A DNA stretch of 64,000 nt from Paenibacillus thalictri. GTDB taxonomy: Bacteria > Bacillota > Bacilli > Paenibacillales > NBRC-103111. The stretch spans positions 62,001-126,000 of the forward strand of contig NZ_SIRE01000011.1 in the NCBI RefSeq assembly GCF_004307995.1. The letters are read 5' to 3'. A program made the position numbers and the translations under genes. Positions 1-8,925 of the stretch are shown here, piece by piece. The notes beneath the pieces were generated by a model. The model did no database searches, was not told where the DNA came from, and saw nothing but the letters and a program-made list of their open reading frames with translations. Position 1 is the stretch's first letter. Every line of letters begins with the position of its first letter.

Positions 1-832
1 GCTCCAGCCCTTCCGCCACCTCATAGAAGGCGGCGAGATCTTCCGCTGTTTGTCCCAGCAGCTGATGCAGCAGCGGGCGGGAGAAGTTGTCCCACGTGAT
101 AGGACCGCGGCCGCATTCCCATTCCCGCAGCAAAATGCGGTAGGTGGATTCGGGCACAAACGGGCGCACGGCGTCCAGCCGGCGTTCTTCCAGCAGCAGC
201 TTGCGGATGGCGGTGGCGCTGGCGATCTGCGCGTCGTCGATGGTCGTTTGGTTATAGCCCGCTTTTTGGCGGGTAATGGTCAGCGGCCGAATGTTGCTTT
301 GCAGCCGCTTGAGCGAGATTAAATAATGCAAGCCCAGCGTATTGTTCGGCTTCGACAGCTCGGCGGGATCTACGCCCGGCAGCAGCCTTGCCGCCGCCCT
401 GCTGTATGCGGCGGGATAAGGGAGGCCGCCTTTCAGCTCTTCGCGGATCAGCGCCTTGAAGGCGTCGCTTTCTGCAGCCAGGTGGCCTGAGAGCACGTCC
501 AAAGCGGAGATATCGCCGCTTTCGCTGCCGAAGCAGAGGCTGTCGACGACGCCGGTGGCGTCGAGCGCAGAAACTGCGCCGTAGGCGAACCATTCCGCAG
601 GCTGGGAGGCGTACGCCGCCGGCAGCTCCAGCACGAGATCGGCACCCATCTCCAGCGCCATTTCGGCGCGGGCCCATTTGTTCACGATCGCGGGTTCGCC
701 GCGCTGTAAAAAATGCCCGCTCATCACGGCGACCGCCGCTTCCGCATCCGCGGAGCGCTTCGATTCGCGGAAATGGTAGGCATGGCCGTTATGCAGCGGG
801 TTGTATTCAACAATTAGACCAACCGTGTTCAT
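1..832 (-). CDS. tmcAL: tRNA(Met) cytidine acetate ligase TmcAL (YlbM family), 3' end beyond the window
   Basis: This family activates acetate with ATP and installs N4-acetylcytidine at the wobble position of elongator tRNA-Met in the cytoplasm. Reading leftward from the ATG at 832 gives MNTVGLIVEYNPLHNGHAYH, with the nucleotidyltransferase HNGH motif at residues 14-17, followed by MSGHFLQRGEPA and then VNKWARAEMAL, both typical of the family. A ribosome site (GGAGGAG) lies just before the ATG. About 277 codons are present; the family is roughly 400 residues, so the C-terminal part is cut off by the left edge. It is divergent from yceD-rpmF, as ylbM is from ylbN-rpmF in Bacillus. The family assignment is secure; activity is inferred. 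Confidence 0.9.
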   Translation of the reverse strand, partial: MNTVGLIVEYNPLHNGHAYHFRESKRSADAEAAVAVMSGHFLQRGEPAIVNKWARAEMALEMGADLVLELPAAYASQPAEWFAYGAVSALDATGVVDSLCFGSESGDISALDVLSGHLAAESDAFKALIREELKGGLPYPAAYSRAAARLLPGVDPAELSKPNNTLGLHYLISLKRLQSNIRPLTITRQKAGYNQTTIDDAQIASATAIRKLLLEERRLDAVRPFVPESTYRILLREWECGRGPITWDNFSRPLLHQLLGQTAEDLAAFYEVAEGLE

Positions 833-862
833 AGCTCCTCCAGATGACAAATGTGTCTCCTT

Positions 863-868
863 ATTATA
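863..868 (-). promoter_or_regulatory. Possible -10 box of the tmcAL promoter
   Basis: On the minus strand TATAAT lies about 31 bases before the tmcAL start codon. No good -35 hexamer is visible at 16-18 bases spacing, so only the -10 is proposed. Confidence 0.4.
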
Positions 869-922
869 CATGAAGTGACACAATTTCGTCATATTGCCAA
901 ATTTCCAGTGAATTGTTCTATA

Positions 923-954
923 CGAAGCGAGTTTTCTTGCCAGAAAACTCTTAG
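923..954. repeat. Tandem hairpin repeat, copy 1
   Basis: A 32-base unit present twice, 42 bases apart, differing at one position. Inside it a perfect 9-base inverted repeat (GAGTTTTCT, loop TGCC, AGAAAACTC) spans 929-950. It lies between the divergent tmcAL and yceD genes. Function is unknown. Confidence 0.85.
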
Positions 955-964
955 CTTATCCTTC

Positions 965-996
965 CGAAGTGAGTTTTCTTGCCAGAAAACTCTTAG
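965..996. repeat. Tandem hairpin repeat, copy 2
   Basis: Second copy of the 32-base unit (T in place of C at its sixth base), with the same 9-base inverted repeat at 971-992. It ends 18 bases before the -35 box of the yceD promoter, so it could be an operator, a mobile repeat or a structured site. Confidence 0.85.
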
Positions 997-1014
997 GATT
1001 TTCAAGAGTAAATG

Positions 1015-1044
1015 TTGACAAAATACAAGTAATGTCGATATAAT
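1015..1044 (+). promoter_or_regulatory. Sigma-A promoter of yceD-rpmF
   Basis: TTGACA at 1015-1020 and TATAAT at 1039-1044 are both perfect consensus hexamers, separated by 18 bases. Transcription would start near 1051, about 20 bases before the yceD GTG. Confidence 0.85.
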
Positions 1045-1072
1045 AAGTTTTGTTTGTTTGGGGTGATAATAC

Positions 1073-1585
1073 GTGCTGATGAACATAAAAGAATTAGCGA
1101 TGAAGGGAAACACCCAGCATATATCGGAACAGCTAGATGTGACCGATGTTCTGAAGGAACGTGGCGACCTGCTCGGGTTCAGCCCGCTGAACGTGCAGCT
1201 TACGGCTAGATACATAGCTGACGCCGCCCAGGTGGACGGCGAGCTTGAGATGGATGTCGAGATGCCTTGCTCCAGATGCTTGAAGCCTGTACACGAGCAT
1301 TTGACCATACCCTTTCATGAAGCCTTCGTGAAGAAGGATGCTGAGCACAAGGAAGAAGATGAAGACAGTGATTTCATCCTTGTCGAAGAAGATAAGGTGG
1401 ACCTGACGGAGTATTTGATCCAGGACATGCTGCTTTCATTGCCGTTCGTGCCGTTGTGCGACGAAGATTGCAAAGGGCTTTGCCCGGTATGCGGAGTCGA
1501 CCGCAATGAAACGCCATGCGAATGTAGACAAGAGAAAATTGATCCCCGTTTGGCCGGACTGGCGGATTTTTTCAAGCAGGAATAA
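1073..1585 (+). CDS. yceD: YceD/DUF177 family protein (YlbN), partner gene of rpmF
   Basis: A 170-residue DUF177 protein. The family is almost always encoded directly before rpmF and has been connected with ribosome or 23S rRNA biogenesis; its biochemical role is not settled. Visible Cys pairs are CSRC near residue 65 and a C-terminal cluster CDEDC, CPVC and CEC that could bind zinc. A very acidic stretch ([11 protein letters not shown]) lies mid-protein. The start is GTG, placed 8 bases after the GGGGTGA ribosome site; an ATG three codons in is possible. It is cotranscribed with rpmF. Confidence 0.85.
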   Translation: MLMNIKELAMKGNTQHISEQLDVTDVLKERGDLLGFSPLNVQLTARYIADAAQVDGELEMDVEMPCSRCLKPVHEHLTIPFHEAFVKKDAEHKEEDEDSDFILVEEDKVDLTEYLIQDMLLSLPFVPLCDEDCKGLCPVCGVDRNETPCECRQEKIDPRLAGLADFFKQE

Positions 1586-1617
1586 AGGCCGTGAATTCCT
1601 TGAAGGAGGTGGGAAGT

Positions 1618-1791
1618 ATGGCAGTACCTCAGAGAAGAACATCGAAAACTCGCCGCGATAAGCGTCGTACTCATTTTAAACTGGAAGTTCCAGGCATGGT
1701 GAAATGCGATCAATGCGGAGAATTGAAATTGGCTCACCGCATTTGCAAAGTTTGCGGTTCTTACAAAGGAAGAGAAATCATCAGCAAGTAA
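1618..1791 (+). CDS. rpmF: 50S ribosomal protein L32
   Basis: This 57-residue protein matches the normal length of bacterial L32. It begins [20 protein letters not shown], which is diagnostic, and carries a zinc-ribbon with CDQC at residues 30-33 and CKVC at 43-46, the zinc-binding form of the protein. L32 is a late-assembling protein near the 50S exit-tunnel region. The ATG at 1618 follows a strong AAGGAGGTGGG ribosome site; an in-frame GTG upstream at 1591 lies before that site and is not the start. The gene follows yceD by 32 bases and ends at a terminator. Confidence 0.97.
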   Translation: MAVPQRRTSKTRRDKRRTHFKLEVPGMVKCDQCGELKLAHRICKVCGSYKGREIISK

Positions 1792-1802
1792 TTTAAAGTA
1801 AA

Positions 1803-1840
1803 GATAGTACTTCATCAGGTGGTGAGGTGCTATTTTTTTT
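1803..1840 (+). terminator. Rho-independent terminator of yceD-rpmF
   Basis: ATAGTACTTCA pairs with TGAGGTGCTAT (11 pairs, two of them G-U), followed by eight T. Confidence 0.85.
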
Positions 1841-1893
1841 GGATTCAAGCAATTCCCCCTTTTCTTTCTTAAGAAGTTTTTATATACTAACGT

Positions 1894-1910
1894 TTAGTAC
1901 CTGGTGTTAA
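1894..1910 (+). promoter_or_regulatory. FapR operator upstream of fapR
   Basis: TTAGTACCTGGTGTTAA closely follows the known FapR box (TTAGTACCT followed by an imperfect inverted half TACTAA). It sits about 45 bases before the proposed fapR start, next to a possible -10 box TATACT at 1883-1888. This fits autoregulation of the lipid operon, released by malonyl-CoA or malonyl-ACP. Confidence 0.85.
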
Positions 1911-1956
1911 TGACAGCCATTATAGATCCTATCCAATACAAAGGCGGTGCGTTGCT

Positions 1957-2556
1957 ATCGAGCGCCTTCCCAAACGCGAACGTCAGCAGCGGCTGACCAA
2001 AGCTATTGAAGATAACCCGTTTATCACGGACGAAGAATTAATGAAGCTGTTTCATGTCAGTATTCAAACGATCCGGCTTGATCGGCTGGAGCTAGGGATA
2101 CCCGAACTGCGCGAGCGGATGAAGCATATGGCGGAGAAAACGTACGACCAGGTGCGTTCGCTGCCGCTGCATGAGGTCATCGGGGAGGTTATCGATCTGC
2201 AGCTTGACCAAAGCGGCATTTCGATGTTTGAAATTCGCGAGGAACATGTGTTTTCCCGCAACAAGATTGCCCGCGGACACCATGTGTTCTCTCAAGCGAA
2301 TTCGCTTGCCGTGGCCGTTATTAATGATGAAATTGCTTTGACCGCTGCGGCGGATATTAAATTTTTGCGTTCGGTCAAATTGGCTGAAAAATGCATCGCC
2401 AAAGCATACGTGCGTTCCATCTCCAAAGGGAAAGCTAAGGTGGAAGTGTTCACATATGTCAGCGATGAACTTGTATTTCAAGGCATGTTCACGATTTTTC
2501 ACTCAAAGACGAAGGCCCGCTCCGAAGGGGGGTACTTAGATGCGGATAGCGATTGA
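1957..2556 (+). CDS. fapR: Transcription factor FapR, regulator of fatty-acid and phospholipid synthesis; unusual start codon
   Basis: FapR represses fab and plsX genes and is released by malonyl-CoA. The C-terminal hot-dog effector domain is clear ([20 protein letters not shown], then [20 protein letters not shown]), and a DeoR-type helix-turn-helix precedes it ([19 protein letters not shown]). The first ATG, at 2041, would cut off half of that helix-turn-helix. The same frame stays open upstream and encodes [20 protein letters not shown], matching the FapR N-terminus, but has no ATG, GTG or TTG. An ATC at 1957 lies 7 bases after AAGGCGGTG and is proposed as the start, giving 199 residues. 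The gene overlaps plsX by 17 bases. Confidence 0.85.
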   Translation: MERLPKRERQQRLTKAIEDNPFITDEELMKLFHVSIQTIRLDRLELGIPELRERMKHMAEKTYDQVRSLPLHEVIGEVIDLQLDQSGISMFEIREEHVFSRNKIARGHHVFSQANSLAVAVINDEIALTAAADIKFLRSVKLAEKCIAKAYVRSISKGKAKVEVFTYVSDELVFQGMFTIFHSKTKARSEGGYLDADSD

Positions 2557-3535
2557 CGCTATGGGCGGTGACCATGCTCCGGAGGCCACTGTGCAAGGCG
2601 CTGTACTTGCAGCCAAAGAATGGAGCGACACGGAAATCATTTTGGTTGGCGATGAAACGAAAATTAAGGCGTTCCTCACGGAACAGCCGCCGAATATGAA
2701 AATTGTCCACGCTACGGAAATGATAGAGCCGGATGACGAGCCTGTCAAAGCGGTACGCCGGAAAAAAGATTCGTCGATGGTGGTGGCTGGAAGGTTAGTC
2801 AAACAACGCGAAGCGGACGCTTTCATCTCCGCCGGCAACACCGGCGCGCTGATGACGACGGCGCTGCTGATCGTTGGCCGGATGAAAGGAATCGAACGGC
2901 CGGCTTTGGCGCCGATGATCCCTACAGTGGATGGAGCCGGCGTATTGGCGCTTGATTTGGGCGCCAACATGGATGCGACGCCCGAGCAGCTTGTGCAATA
3001 CGCGATCATGGGCAGCATTTACCGCAATATCGTACACGGCGTAGCCAAGCCGCGTATCGGCTTGCTGAACGTCGGCACGGAAGCGATGAAGGGCAATGAG
3101 CTGACGAAAGCGGCTTATCCGCTGCTCGAGCAAGCTCACATTCATTTTATCGGCAATGTGGAATCGCGTGATATATTGCAGGCCAAATGCGACGTTATCG
3201 TCTGCGACGGCTTTGCCGGCAACATCATGCTGAAATCGATTGAAGGCGCGGCTTCGACCATATTTTCTGCGCTGAAAACCGAGTTTACGAAATCATGGCT
3301 GACGAAAATCGCTGCGCTGATCGTCAAACCCGGTCTCAGCCAGTTCAAAAATAAAATGGATTACGCAGAACATGGCGCGGCGCCGCTGCTTGGCGTAGAC
3401 GGTCTAGTGATGAAAAGCCACGGCTCCTCCAACGCGGTTGCCGTCAAAAATGCGGTTCGTCAGGCGCGGATCGCGGTGCAAAACGATTTGGTCCGCAGCA
3501 TATCGGCGGAAATCAGTAACGGAAGCGAGATGTAA
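2540..3535 (+). CDS. plsX: Phosphate acyltransferase PlsX
   Basis: PlsX converts acyl-ACP and phosphate to acyl-phosphate, the donor used by PlsY in the first step of phosphatidic acid synthesis; it is a peripheral membrane protein. The 331 residues match the family length. The N-terminus [20 protein letters not shown] and the segments [12 protein letters not shown] and [15 protein letters not shown] are hallmark sequences. The ATG at 2540 follows a GAAGGGGGG ribosome site and overlaps the 3' end of fapR, so the two are translationally coupled. Expression is likely set by the FapR box upstream. Confidence 0.96.
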   Translation: MRIAIDAMGGDHAPEATVQGAVLAAKEWSDTEIILVGDETKIKAFLTEQPPNMKIVHATEMIEPDDEPVKAVRRKKDSSMVVAGRLVKQREADAFISAGNTGALMTTALLIVGRMKGIERPALAPMIPTVDGAGVLALDLGANMDATPEQLVQYAIMGSIYRNIVHGVAKPRIGLLNVGTEAMKGNELTKAAYPLLEQAHIHFIGNVESRDILQAKCDVIVCDGFAGNIMLKSIEGAASTIFSALKTEFTKSWLTKIAALIVKPGLSQFKNKMDYAEHGAAPLLGVDGLVMKSHGSSNAVAVKNAVRQARIAVQNDLVRSISAEISNGSEM

Positions 3536-3539
3536 CAAG

Positions 3540-4526
3540 ATGAACTTCATTCCGGTAGGCATTATCGGTTCAGGCAGCTACGTTCCGGAACGTGTGCTGA
3601 CCAATCAGGAACTTGAAAAAATGGTCGAGACGGATAACGAGTGGATCGTTACCCGGACCGGCATTCGTGAAAGAAGGCTGGCTTCGGCGGAGCAGGCGTC
3701 CTCGGATCTTGCTTATGAAGCGGCGCTGCGGGCGCTGGCGAAGTCCGGCATCTCCCCCGAACAGTTAGACTTAATCGTGGTGGCGACGATAACGCCGGAT
3801 ATGTCGTTTCCTTCGACAGCCTGCATTTTGCAGGAAAAGCTGGGCGCTAAGAAAGCGGCGGCATTTGACTTGTCGGCAGCTTGCTCGGGTTTTATTTACG
3901 GTCTTGCGAATGCGGTTAATTTTATTGCGGCTGGTATTTATAAATATGCGCTGGTCATCGGCACCGAATGCTTGTCCAAGATTACGGATTATACCGACCG
4001 CAATACATGCATTTTGTTTGGCGACGGCGCGGGTGCCGTAGTGCTCGGCGAAGTTCCGGAAGGCCGCGGATTCCAATCGTTTGAGCTAGGGGCCGACGGT
4101 TCCGGCGGAGAACTGTTGAAAATAGCCGGCGGGGGATCGCGCAATCCTTCCTCCGCTCAATCGATCGAAGGAAAATTGCATTTCATCCATATGGAAGGCC
4201 GCGATGTATTTAAGTTTGCGGTCCGCATTATGGGCAATGCCGCGGAAGAGGCGCTGCGCAAAGCCGGCAAGTCCAAAACGGACATCGACCTGCTTGTGCC
4301 GCATCAGGCCAACATCCGCATCATTCAATCGGCGCTGGAGCGACTGCAGCTGCCTGAAGAAAAATGTATGATTAACCTGCACCGCTACGGCAACGTATCG
4401 GCAGCCTCCATTCCGATCGCACTTGCGGAGGCGGTGGAGGAAGGCCGTGTCAAGGAAGGCGACTGCATCGTCATGGTCGGTTTTGGCGGCGGTTTGACGT
4501 GGGGCGCTTCCGTGCTTGTATGGTAA
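3540..4526 (+). CDS. fabH: 3-oxoacyl-ACP synthase III (FabH)
   Basis: FabH condenses an acyl-CoA primer with malonyl-ACP and so starts each fatty acid chain; in Gram-positives it selects branched primers. In 328 residues the catalytic triad is visible: Cys115 in LSAACSGF, His in VPHQANIRII and Asn in HRYGNVSAAS. The N-terminus PVGIIGSGSYVPERVLTN is typical. The ATG at 3540 lies 4 bases after the plsX stop; an in-frame reading starting at 3438 inside plsX is rejected because it precedes the family N-terminus. It is the third gene of the lipid operon. Confidence 0.97.
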   Translation: MNFIPVGIIGSGSYVPERVLTNQELEKMVETDNEWIVTRTGIRERRLASAEQASSDLAYEAALRALAKSGISPEQLDLIVVATITPDMSFPSTACILQEKLGAKKAAAFDLSAACSGFIYGLANAVNFIAAGIYKYALVIGTECLSKITDYTDRNTCILFGDGAGAVVLGEVPEGRGFQSFELGADGSGGELLKIAGGGSRNPSSAQSIEGKLHFIHMEGRDVFKFAVRIMGNAAEEALRKAGKSKTDIDLLVPHQANIRIIQSALERLQLPEEKCMINLHRYGNVSAASIPIALAEAVEEGRVKEGDCIVMVGFGGGLTWGASVLVW

Positions 4527-4557
4527 AGGAATAGCCGTTTGGAAGGGGTAATACCGC

Positions 4558-5484
4558 ATGGGTAAAATCGCTTTTGTATTTCCGGGTCAAGGCGCTCAAG
4601 CCGTTGGCATGGGCAAGGACGCTTACGATGGCCATGAGGCGGCGAAAGCCGTGTTTGACCGCGCGGACGAAGCGCTGGGATTTAAGTTATCCGACATTAT
4701 TTTTAACGGTCCGGACGAGGAACTGAAAGCGACATATAATACGCAGCCTGCGCTGCTTACGGCCAGCATCGCTTATTTGGAGGCGCTGAAGGCGCACGGC
4801 GTGCAGCCGGACTACGTTGCCGGACACAGCTTAGGGGAATACAGCGCGCTGGCGGCCGCAGGGGCGATCGGCTTCGAAGATGCGGTCCGCACGGTGCGCG
4901 CGCGCGGCGAGTTTATGGAGCAGGCGGTGCCGGGCGGTCAAGGCGCGATGGCTGCGGTGCTTGGCGCAGAACGCGAAGCGCTGCGCAACCTGTGCGCGGC
5001 GGTAAGCGCAAGCACGGGCGTAGTTGAGCTGGCGAATGTCAACTGCCCTGGGCAAATTGTCGTCTCCGGCAGCAAGGAAGGCGTGCAGGCGATTGTGGAG
5101 CAAGGCAAAGAAATCGGCGCGAAACGTGTGATTCCGCTTGAAGTCAGCGGACCGTTTCACTCGTCGTTGATGAAGCCTGCCGCACAGCAGCTGGCCGGGG
5201 TATTGGCCGATGTGGCGATGCAAGCGCCTCAGGTTCCTGTTGTCGCCAACGTGACGGCAAGACCCGAAACGTCGCCGGAGCGCATTCGCGAATTGCTTGT
5301 CGAACAAGTATATTCGCCGGTGCTTTGGGAGGATACGGTCGCCTGGCTGATTGAGCAAGGCGTAGATACCTTTGTGGAGATCGGTTCGGGCACGGTGCTG
5401 GCCGGATTGATTAAAAAGGTCGACCGCAATGTCAAAGTCATTTCGGTTAACAGTCTGCAGGCAGCCGAATCGTTTGCATTGTAA
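4558..5484 (+). CDS. fabD: Malonyl-CoA:ACP transacylase (FabD)
   Basis: FabD transfers malonyl from CoA to acyl carrier protein, supplying the extender for chain elongation. The 308-residue protein begins MGKIAFVFPGQGAQAVGMGK; the catalytic serine is Ser91 in GHSLGEYSALA, and the conserved histidine lies in VSGPFHSSLMKPA. The ribosome site GGAAGGGG is 9 bases before the ATG. It follows fabH by 31 bases and precedes fabG by about 105 bases, all in one direction, consistent with a single operon. Confidence 0.97.
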   Translation: MGKIAFVFPGQGAQAVGMGKDAYDGHEAAKAVFDRADEALGFKLSDIIFNGPDEELKATYNTQPALLTASIAYLEALKAHGVQPDYVAGHSLGEYSALAAAGAIGFEDAVRTVRARGEFMEQAVPGGQGAMAAVLGAEREALRNLCAAVSASTGVVELANVNCPGQIVVSGSKEGVQAIVEQGKEIGAKRVIPLEVSGPFHSSLMKPAAQQLAGVLADVAMQAPQVPVVANVTARPETSPERIRELLVEQVYSPVLWEDTVAWLIEQGVDTFVEIGSGTVLAGLIKKVDRNVKVISVNSLQAAESFAL

Positions 5485-5589
5485 CGCCGAGGGCCGCAAG
5501 GGTGCTATAGTTGACGGCATTATCGCGTCAAATTGTTTTTGCTTCTATATTGGGCGTAAACAGGTATCAGCTTAAGGGAGGGATTTGTC

Positions 5590-6330
5590 TTGCTAACCGG
5601 AAAAGCCGCATTAGTAACCGGAGCATCCCGGGGCATCGGCCGCGCCATTGCGCTTGCGCTGGCAGAGGCTGGCGCTGACGTGGCGGTGAACTACGCCGGA
5701 AGCGAGCAGGCCGCCGCAGAGGTGGTCGACGCGATCAAGGCGATGGGCCGCAAGTCGTTTAAAGTGAAAGCAAACGTCGCTTCTTCCGCGGAAGTGGAAG
5801 AGATGTTCAAGCAGGTGCAGGAAGCGTTCGGCCGTATTGACATCCTTGTCAATAATGCCGGGATCACAAGAGACAATTTGATTATGCGCATGAAGGAAGA
5901 AGAGTTCGATCAGGTGATCGACACGAACCTGAAAGGCGTGTTCAATTGTGTCAAAGCGGCCACAAGGCCGATGATGAAGCAGCGTTCCGGCCGGATCATC
6001 AACATTTCCTCCGTTGTCGGCTCGCTTGGCAATCCAGGGCAAGTCAATTACGTTGCCGCGAAAGCGGGCGTTATCGGCATGACCAAGGCCGCGGCCAAGG
6101 AGCTTGCTTCCCGTAACATTACGGTGAACGCGGTGGCTCCCGGCTTTATTACGACGGATATGACCGACAAGCTGTCGGAAGAGATGAAGCAGCAACTGCT
6201 GCAGCAAATTCCGCTGGCTCGGCTCGGACAGCCGGAAGACATCGCCAAGGCGGTGCGTTTCCTGGCGTCCGACGATGCTGCCTACATGACGGGACAAACG
6301 ATCCATGTCGATGGCGGCATGTATATGTAA
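5590..6330 (+). CDS. fabG: 3-oxoacyl-ACP reductase (FabG)
   Basis: This NADPH-dependent short-chain dehydrogenase reduces beta-ketoacyl-ACP in each elongation cycle. At 246 residues it has the family length, the cofactor motif [12 protein letters not shown] near residue 10, NNAG, the catalytic Ser in [10 protein letters not shown], and YxxxK in NYVAAKAG. The C-terminus [15 protein letters not shown] is characteristic. Translation starts at TTG, preceded 6 bases earlier by AAGGGAGGGA. A small inverted repeat and acpP follow. Confidence 0.96.
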   Translation: MLTGKAALVTGASRGIGRAIALALAEAGADVAVNYAGSEQAAAEVVDAIKAMGRKSFKVKANVASSAEVEEMFKQVQEAFGRIDILVNNAGITRDNLIMRMKEEEFDQVIDTNLKGVFNCVKAATRPMMKQRSGRIINISSVVGSLGNPGQVNYVAAKAGVIGMTKAAAKELASRNITVNAVAPGFITTDMTDKLSEEMKQQLLQQIPLARLGQPEDIAKAVRFLASDDAAYMTGQTIHVDGGMYM

Positions 6331-6331
6331 A

Positions 6332-6351
6332 ATTTGTAATTGTTTACAAAT
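6332..6351 (+). repeat. Inverted repeat between fabG and acpP
   Basis: ATTTGTAA and TTACAAAT form an 8-base perfect inverted repeat with a 4-base loop just after the fabG stop. There is no T-run, so it is not a terminator; it may stabilise or process the mRNA. Confidence 0.5.
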
Positions 6352-6402
6352 GGAGGCATATTCCGACAGAAACAAGCTATGGCATTTTGTCCATAAGTTA
6401 AG

Positions 6403-6408
6403 TATAAT
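6403..6408 (+). promoter_or_regulatory. Possible internal promoter (-10) for acpP
   Basis: A perfect TATAAT lies 22 bases before the acpP ATG. The matching -35 position reads TGGCAT, which is poor. An extra promoter would fit the high demand for ACP. Confidence 0.4.
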
Positions 6409-6429
6409 ACCATGGAGGAGGTGAACCGG

Positions 6430-6663
6430 ATGTCCGACGTATTTGACCGCGTAAAACGCATCGTCATTGACCGCCTTGGTGTTGAAGAGGCTGAAGTTAC
6501 CATCGAAGCATCTTTTAAAGATGATTTAGGTGCAGATTCATTAGATGTAGTAGAATTGGTTATGGAGCTTGAGGATGAGTTCGATTTGGAGATCTCTGAT
6601 GAAGATGCAGAGAAAATAACTACTGTAGGAGAAGTAGTTAACTACATACAATCTCATACTTAA
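6430..6663 (+). CDS. acpP: Acyl carrier protein
   Basis: ACP carries growing acyl chains on a 4'-phosphopantetheine arm. The 77-residue acidic protein has the modification site Ser37 in [19 protein letters not shown] and is the standard length. The ATG at 6430 is preceded by an excellent GGAGGAGGTG; an ATG at 6412 in the same frame lies before that site and is rejected. Codon use in the second half (GAT, TTA, GTA-rich) is more AT-rich than in neighbouring fab genes, as often seen for abundant proteins. A strong hairpin follows before fabF. Confidence 0.97.
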   Translation: MSDVFDRVKRIVIDRLGVEEAEVTIEASFKDDLGADSLDVVELVMELEDEFDLEISDEDAEKITTVGEVVNYIQSHT

Positions 6664-6671
6664 AACCAGTT

Positions 6672-6716
6672 TTAAGTCCCGTTTCTCCTACAACGGGACT
6701 TAACTCCATTTTTCGC
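6672..6716 (+). terminator. Strong hairpin, probable attenuator or partial terminator between acpP and fabF
   Basis: TTAAGTCCCGTT and AACGGGACTTAA are a perfect 12-base inverted repeat with an 8-base loop, followed after CTCCA by TTTTT. It probably lowers fabF relative to acpP or protects the acpP message. Confidence 0.7.
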
Positions 6717-6764
6717 ATCCATTAGCATAAGCGGTTGCAATTTCGAAATTGAGGTGGATCTATA

Positions 6765-8003
6765 GTGAAGCAAAGAGTGGTCATTACCGGTCTTGGCGTC
6801 ATGACCTCCATCGGTCGTGACTTGGAGACGTTTTGGGGCAGCTTGATGGCTGGAAAATCCGGTGTCAGCGAGATTGAAGCCTTTGATGTAAGCGAGTATC
6901 CTACCCGAATTGCTGCCTCCATCAAAGATTTTAATCCTGAAGAATATGTAGATAAAAAAGAAGCGCGCCGTATGGACCGTTTCGTGCAGTTTGCGGTGGC
7001 CGCGTCTTTGAACGCGTTAAAGGATGCAAACCTGAATGTGAAAGAGGATACCGATCCTGAAAGGGTCGGCGTGTATGTCGGGTCCGGGATTGGCGGTTTG
7101 TCGACCTGGGAGGAGCAGCATAAGATTTTGCTGGAGAAGGGGCCGAAGCGGGTTAGCCCGTTTTTTATCCCGATGATGATCGCCAACATGGGGTCGGGGC
7201 AAATCTCCATGATTACCGGCGCCAAAGGGCCGAACAGCACAGCGGTGACCGCGTGTGCGACAGGCACCCATTCGATTGGCGATTCGTTTAAGATGATTAT
7301 GCGCGGCGACGCGGATGTCATGATTTGCGGCGGCGCCGAAGCGACGATCAGCCCGACGGGCGTGGCCGGCTTCTGCGCGCTGCGCGCGATGTCGACCCGC
7401 AACGAGGAGCCAAGCAAAGCAAGCCGACCGTTTGATGTCGACCGCGACGGATTTATCATGGGCGAGGGCGCAGGCATTTTGATTTTGGAGTCGCTGGAGC
7501 ATGCGAAGAAACGCGGCGCTCATATTTACGGCGAAGTGATCGGTTATGGCATGAGCGGCGACGCGCACCATATGACCGATCCCGATCCGGACGGAGCGGC
7601 ACGCTGCATGAGCAAGGCGATTCGCGACGCGGGCATCGAGCCGTCCCAAATCGATTACATCAACGCGCACGGTACATCAACTCCGGTCGGGGACAAGTCG
7701 GAAACTACGGCGATCAAAGCGGCCTTAGGCGAACATGCCTACAAAGTAGCGGTGAGCTCGACCAAATCGATGACAGGTCATCTGCTCGGAGCCGCCGGCG
7801 GCGTAGAGGCGGTTATATGCTCGCTTGCGCTGCAGAACGGGATCATTCCGCCGACGATCAACCTGGACAATCAAGATCCGGAATGCGATTTGGATTATGT
7901 GCCTAATGTGCCAAGAGAAGCGGATCTTCACATCGTGATGTCCAATTCGTTTGGCTTCGGCGGACACAATGCGACGATCATTCTGAAGAAATACGAAGCA
8001 TAA
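6765..8003 (+). CDS. fabF: 3-oxoacyl-ACP synthase II (FabF)
   Basis: FabF is the elongating beta-ketoacyl-ACP synthase. The 412 residues contain the Cys-His-His triad: Cys164 in [12 protein letters not shown], His in [11 protein letters not shown] and His in [12 protein letters not shown]. The C-terminus [18 protein letters not shown] is typical. Translation begins at GTG, 7 bases after GAGGTGG. It is the last gene of the lipid cluster; the next gene, rnc, lies 163 bases on with its own leader. Confidence 0.97.
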   Translation: MKQRVVITGLGVMTSIGRDLETFWGSLMAGKSGVSEIEAFDVSEYPTRIAASIKDFNPEEYVDKKEARRMDRFVQFAVAASLNALKDANLNVKEDTDPERVGVYVGSGIGGLSTWEEQHKILLEKGPKRVSPFFIPMMIANMGSGQISMITGAKGPNSTAVTACATGTHSIGDSFKMIMRGDADVMICGGAEATISPTGVAGFCALRAMSTRNEEPSKASRPFDVDRDGFIMGEGAGILILESLEHAKKRGAHIYGEVIGYGMSGDAHHMTDPDPDGAARCMSKAIRDAGIEPSQIDYINAHGTSTPVGDKSETTAIKAALGEHAYKVAVSSTKSMTGHLLGAAGGVEAVICSLALQNGIIPPTINLDNQDPECDLDYVPNVPREADLHIVMSNSFGFGGHNATIILKKYEA

Positions 8004-8050
8004 GGTGAACGCAACATTCGACGCCGACCAATGTAATTAAAAGATGACTT

Positions 8051-8068
8051 TTTGAACAACCTCTTAAA
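8051..8068 (+). repeat. 18-base intergenic repeat, copy 1
   Basis: TTTGAACAACCTCTTAAA occurs here, between fabF and rnc, and identically at 35021-35038 between hslV and hslU. Both are intergenic and in the same orientation as the flanking genes. Confidence 0.7.
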
Positions 8069-8166
8069 ACTAGGGTGAATGCGTAATGTTTTGCGATTGC
8101 CCGCTGACGGGTACAGCACGATAAAACTGCGAATGTGCCCATTCTCAAGAAACAGGCGGTGATAAT

Positions 8167-8865
8167 GTGCATCGTAATCTTAAGCAGCTGCAGGAGAAGC
8201 TGGGTCTGCCCTTTCGTAATCCAGACCTGCTCAGGCAGTCGTTTACGCACGCTTCGTATGTGAACGAACACCGGATGGCTAATTTCAGGGATAATGAGAG
8301 GCTGGAGTTTCTGGGGGACGCCGTACTGGAACTCACGGTATCGGAGTATTTGTTCGACAGATATCCAGACCGTTCGGAAGGCGAACTGACCAAACTTCGC
8401 GCTTCGATCGTATGTGAGCCTTCGCTTGTCGGTTTTGCCGAGGAACTGGATTTTGGCGCTTATGTGCTGCTCGGCAAAGGGGAGGAGCTGACGGGGGGAC
8501 GCTATCGGCCGGCTTTGCTTGCCGACGTGTTTGAAGCCTTTATCGGGGCGCTTTACCTAGACCAAGGACTGGATACGGTGAAGCTGTTTTTGAAAAAGCA
8601 CATGTTTCCGGGCTTGCCGGACCATGGCCGGCTGCTGACCGTTGATTATAAAACGCAGCTGCAGGAATATACGCAGCATCACAACATGGGAGCGGTCGAA
8701 TACCGGATTGTCGACGAACGGGGGCCTGCCCACGAACGCGAATTTGTCGCGGATGTGTATTTAAACCGCGAGCAGCTCGGTCAAGGCGTCGGCCGTTCCA
8801 AAAAAGAAGCGGAGCAGCATGCGGCAGCGAAGGCGCTCAAAGCATTGCGGGTACCGCATCAATAA
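8167..8865 (+). CDS. rnc: Ribonuclease III
   Basis: RNase III cuts double-stranded RNA, including rRNA precursors. The 232 residues hold the catalytic signature [19 protein letters not shown] near residue 45, the second acidic cluster [14 protein letters not shown], and a C-terminal double-stranded RNA-binding domain ending [17 protein letters not shown]. The start is GTG, 6 bases after GGCGGTGA. It sits next to smc and ftsY, as in Bacillus, and is followed by a terminator. Confidence 0.97.
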   Translation: MHRNLKQLQEKLGLPFRNPDLLRQSFTHASYVNEHRMANFRDNERLEFLGDAVLELTVSEYLFDRYPDRSEGELTKLRASIVCEPSLVGFAEELDFGAYVLLGKGEELTGGRYRPALLADVFEAFIGALYLDQGLDTVKLFLKKHMFPGLPDHGRLLTVDYKTQLQEYTQHHNMGAVEYRIVDERGPAHEREFVADVYLNREQLGQGVGRSKKEAEQHAAAKALKALRVPHQ

Positions 8866-8890
8866 CCGGCGGAACACGTCCGGCACCAGC

Positions 8891-8925
8891 AGCGCAAGCG
8901 GTCAGAGCCGTTTGCGCTGTTTTTG
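8891..8925 (+). terminator. Rho-independent terminator after rnc
   Basis: AGCGCAAGCGG pairs with CCGTTTGCGCT (11 pairs, one G-U), loop about 6 bases, followed by GTTTTT. Confidence 0.85.
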
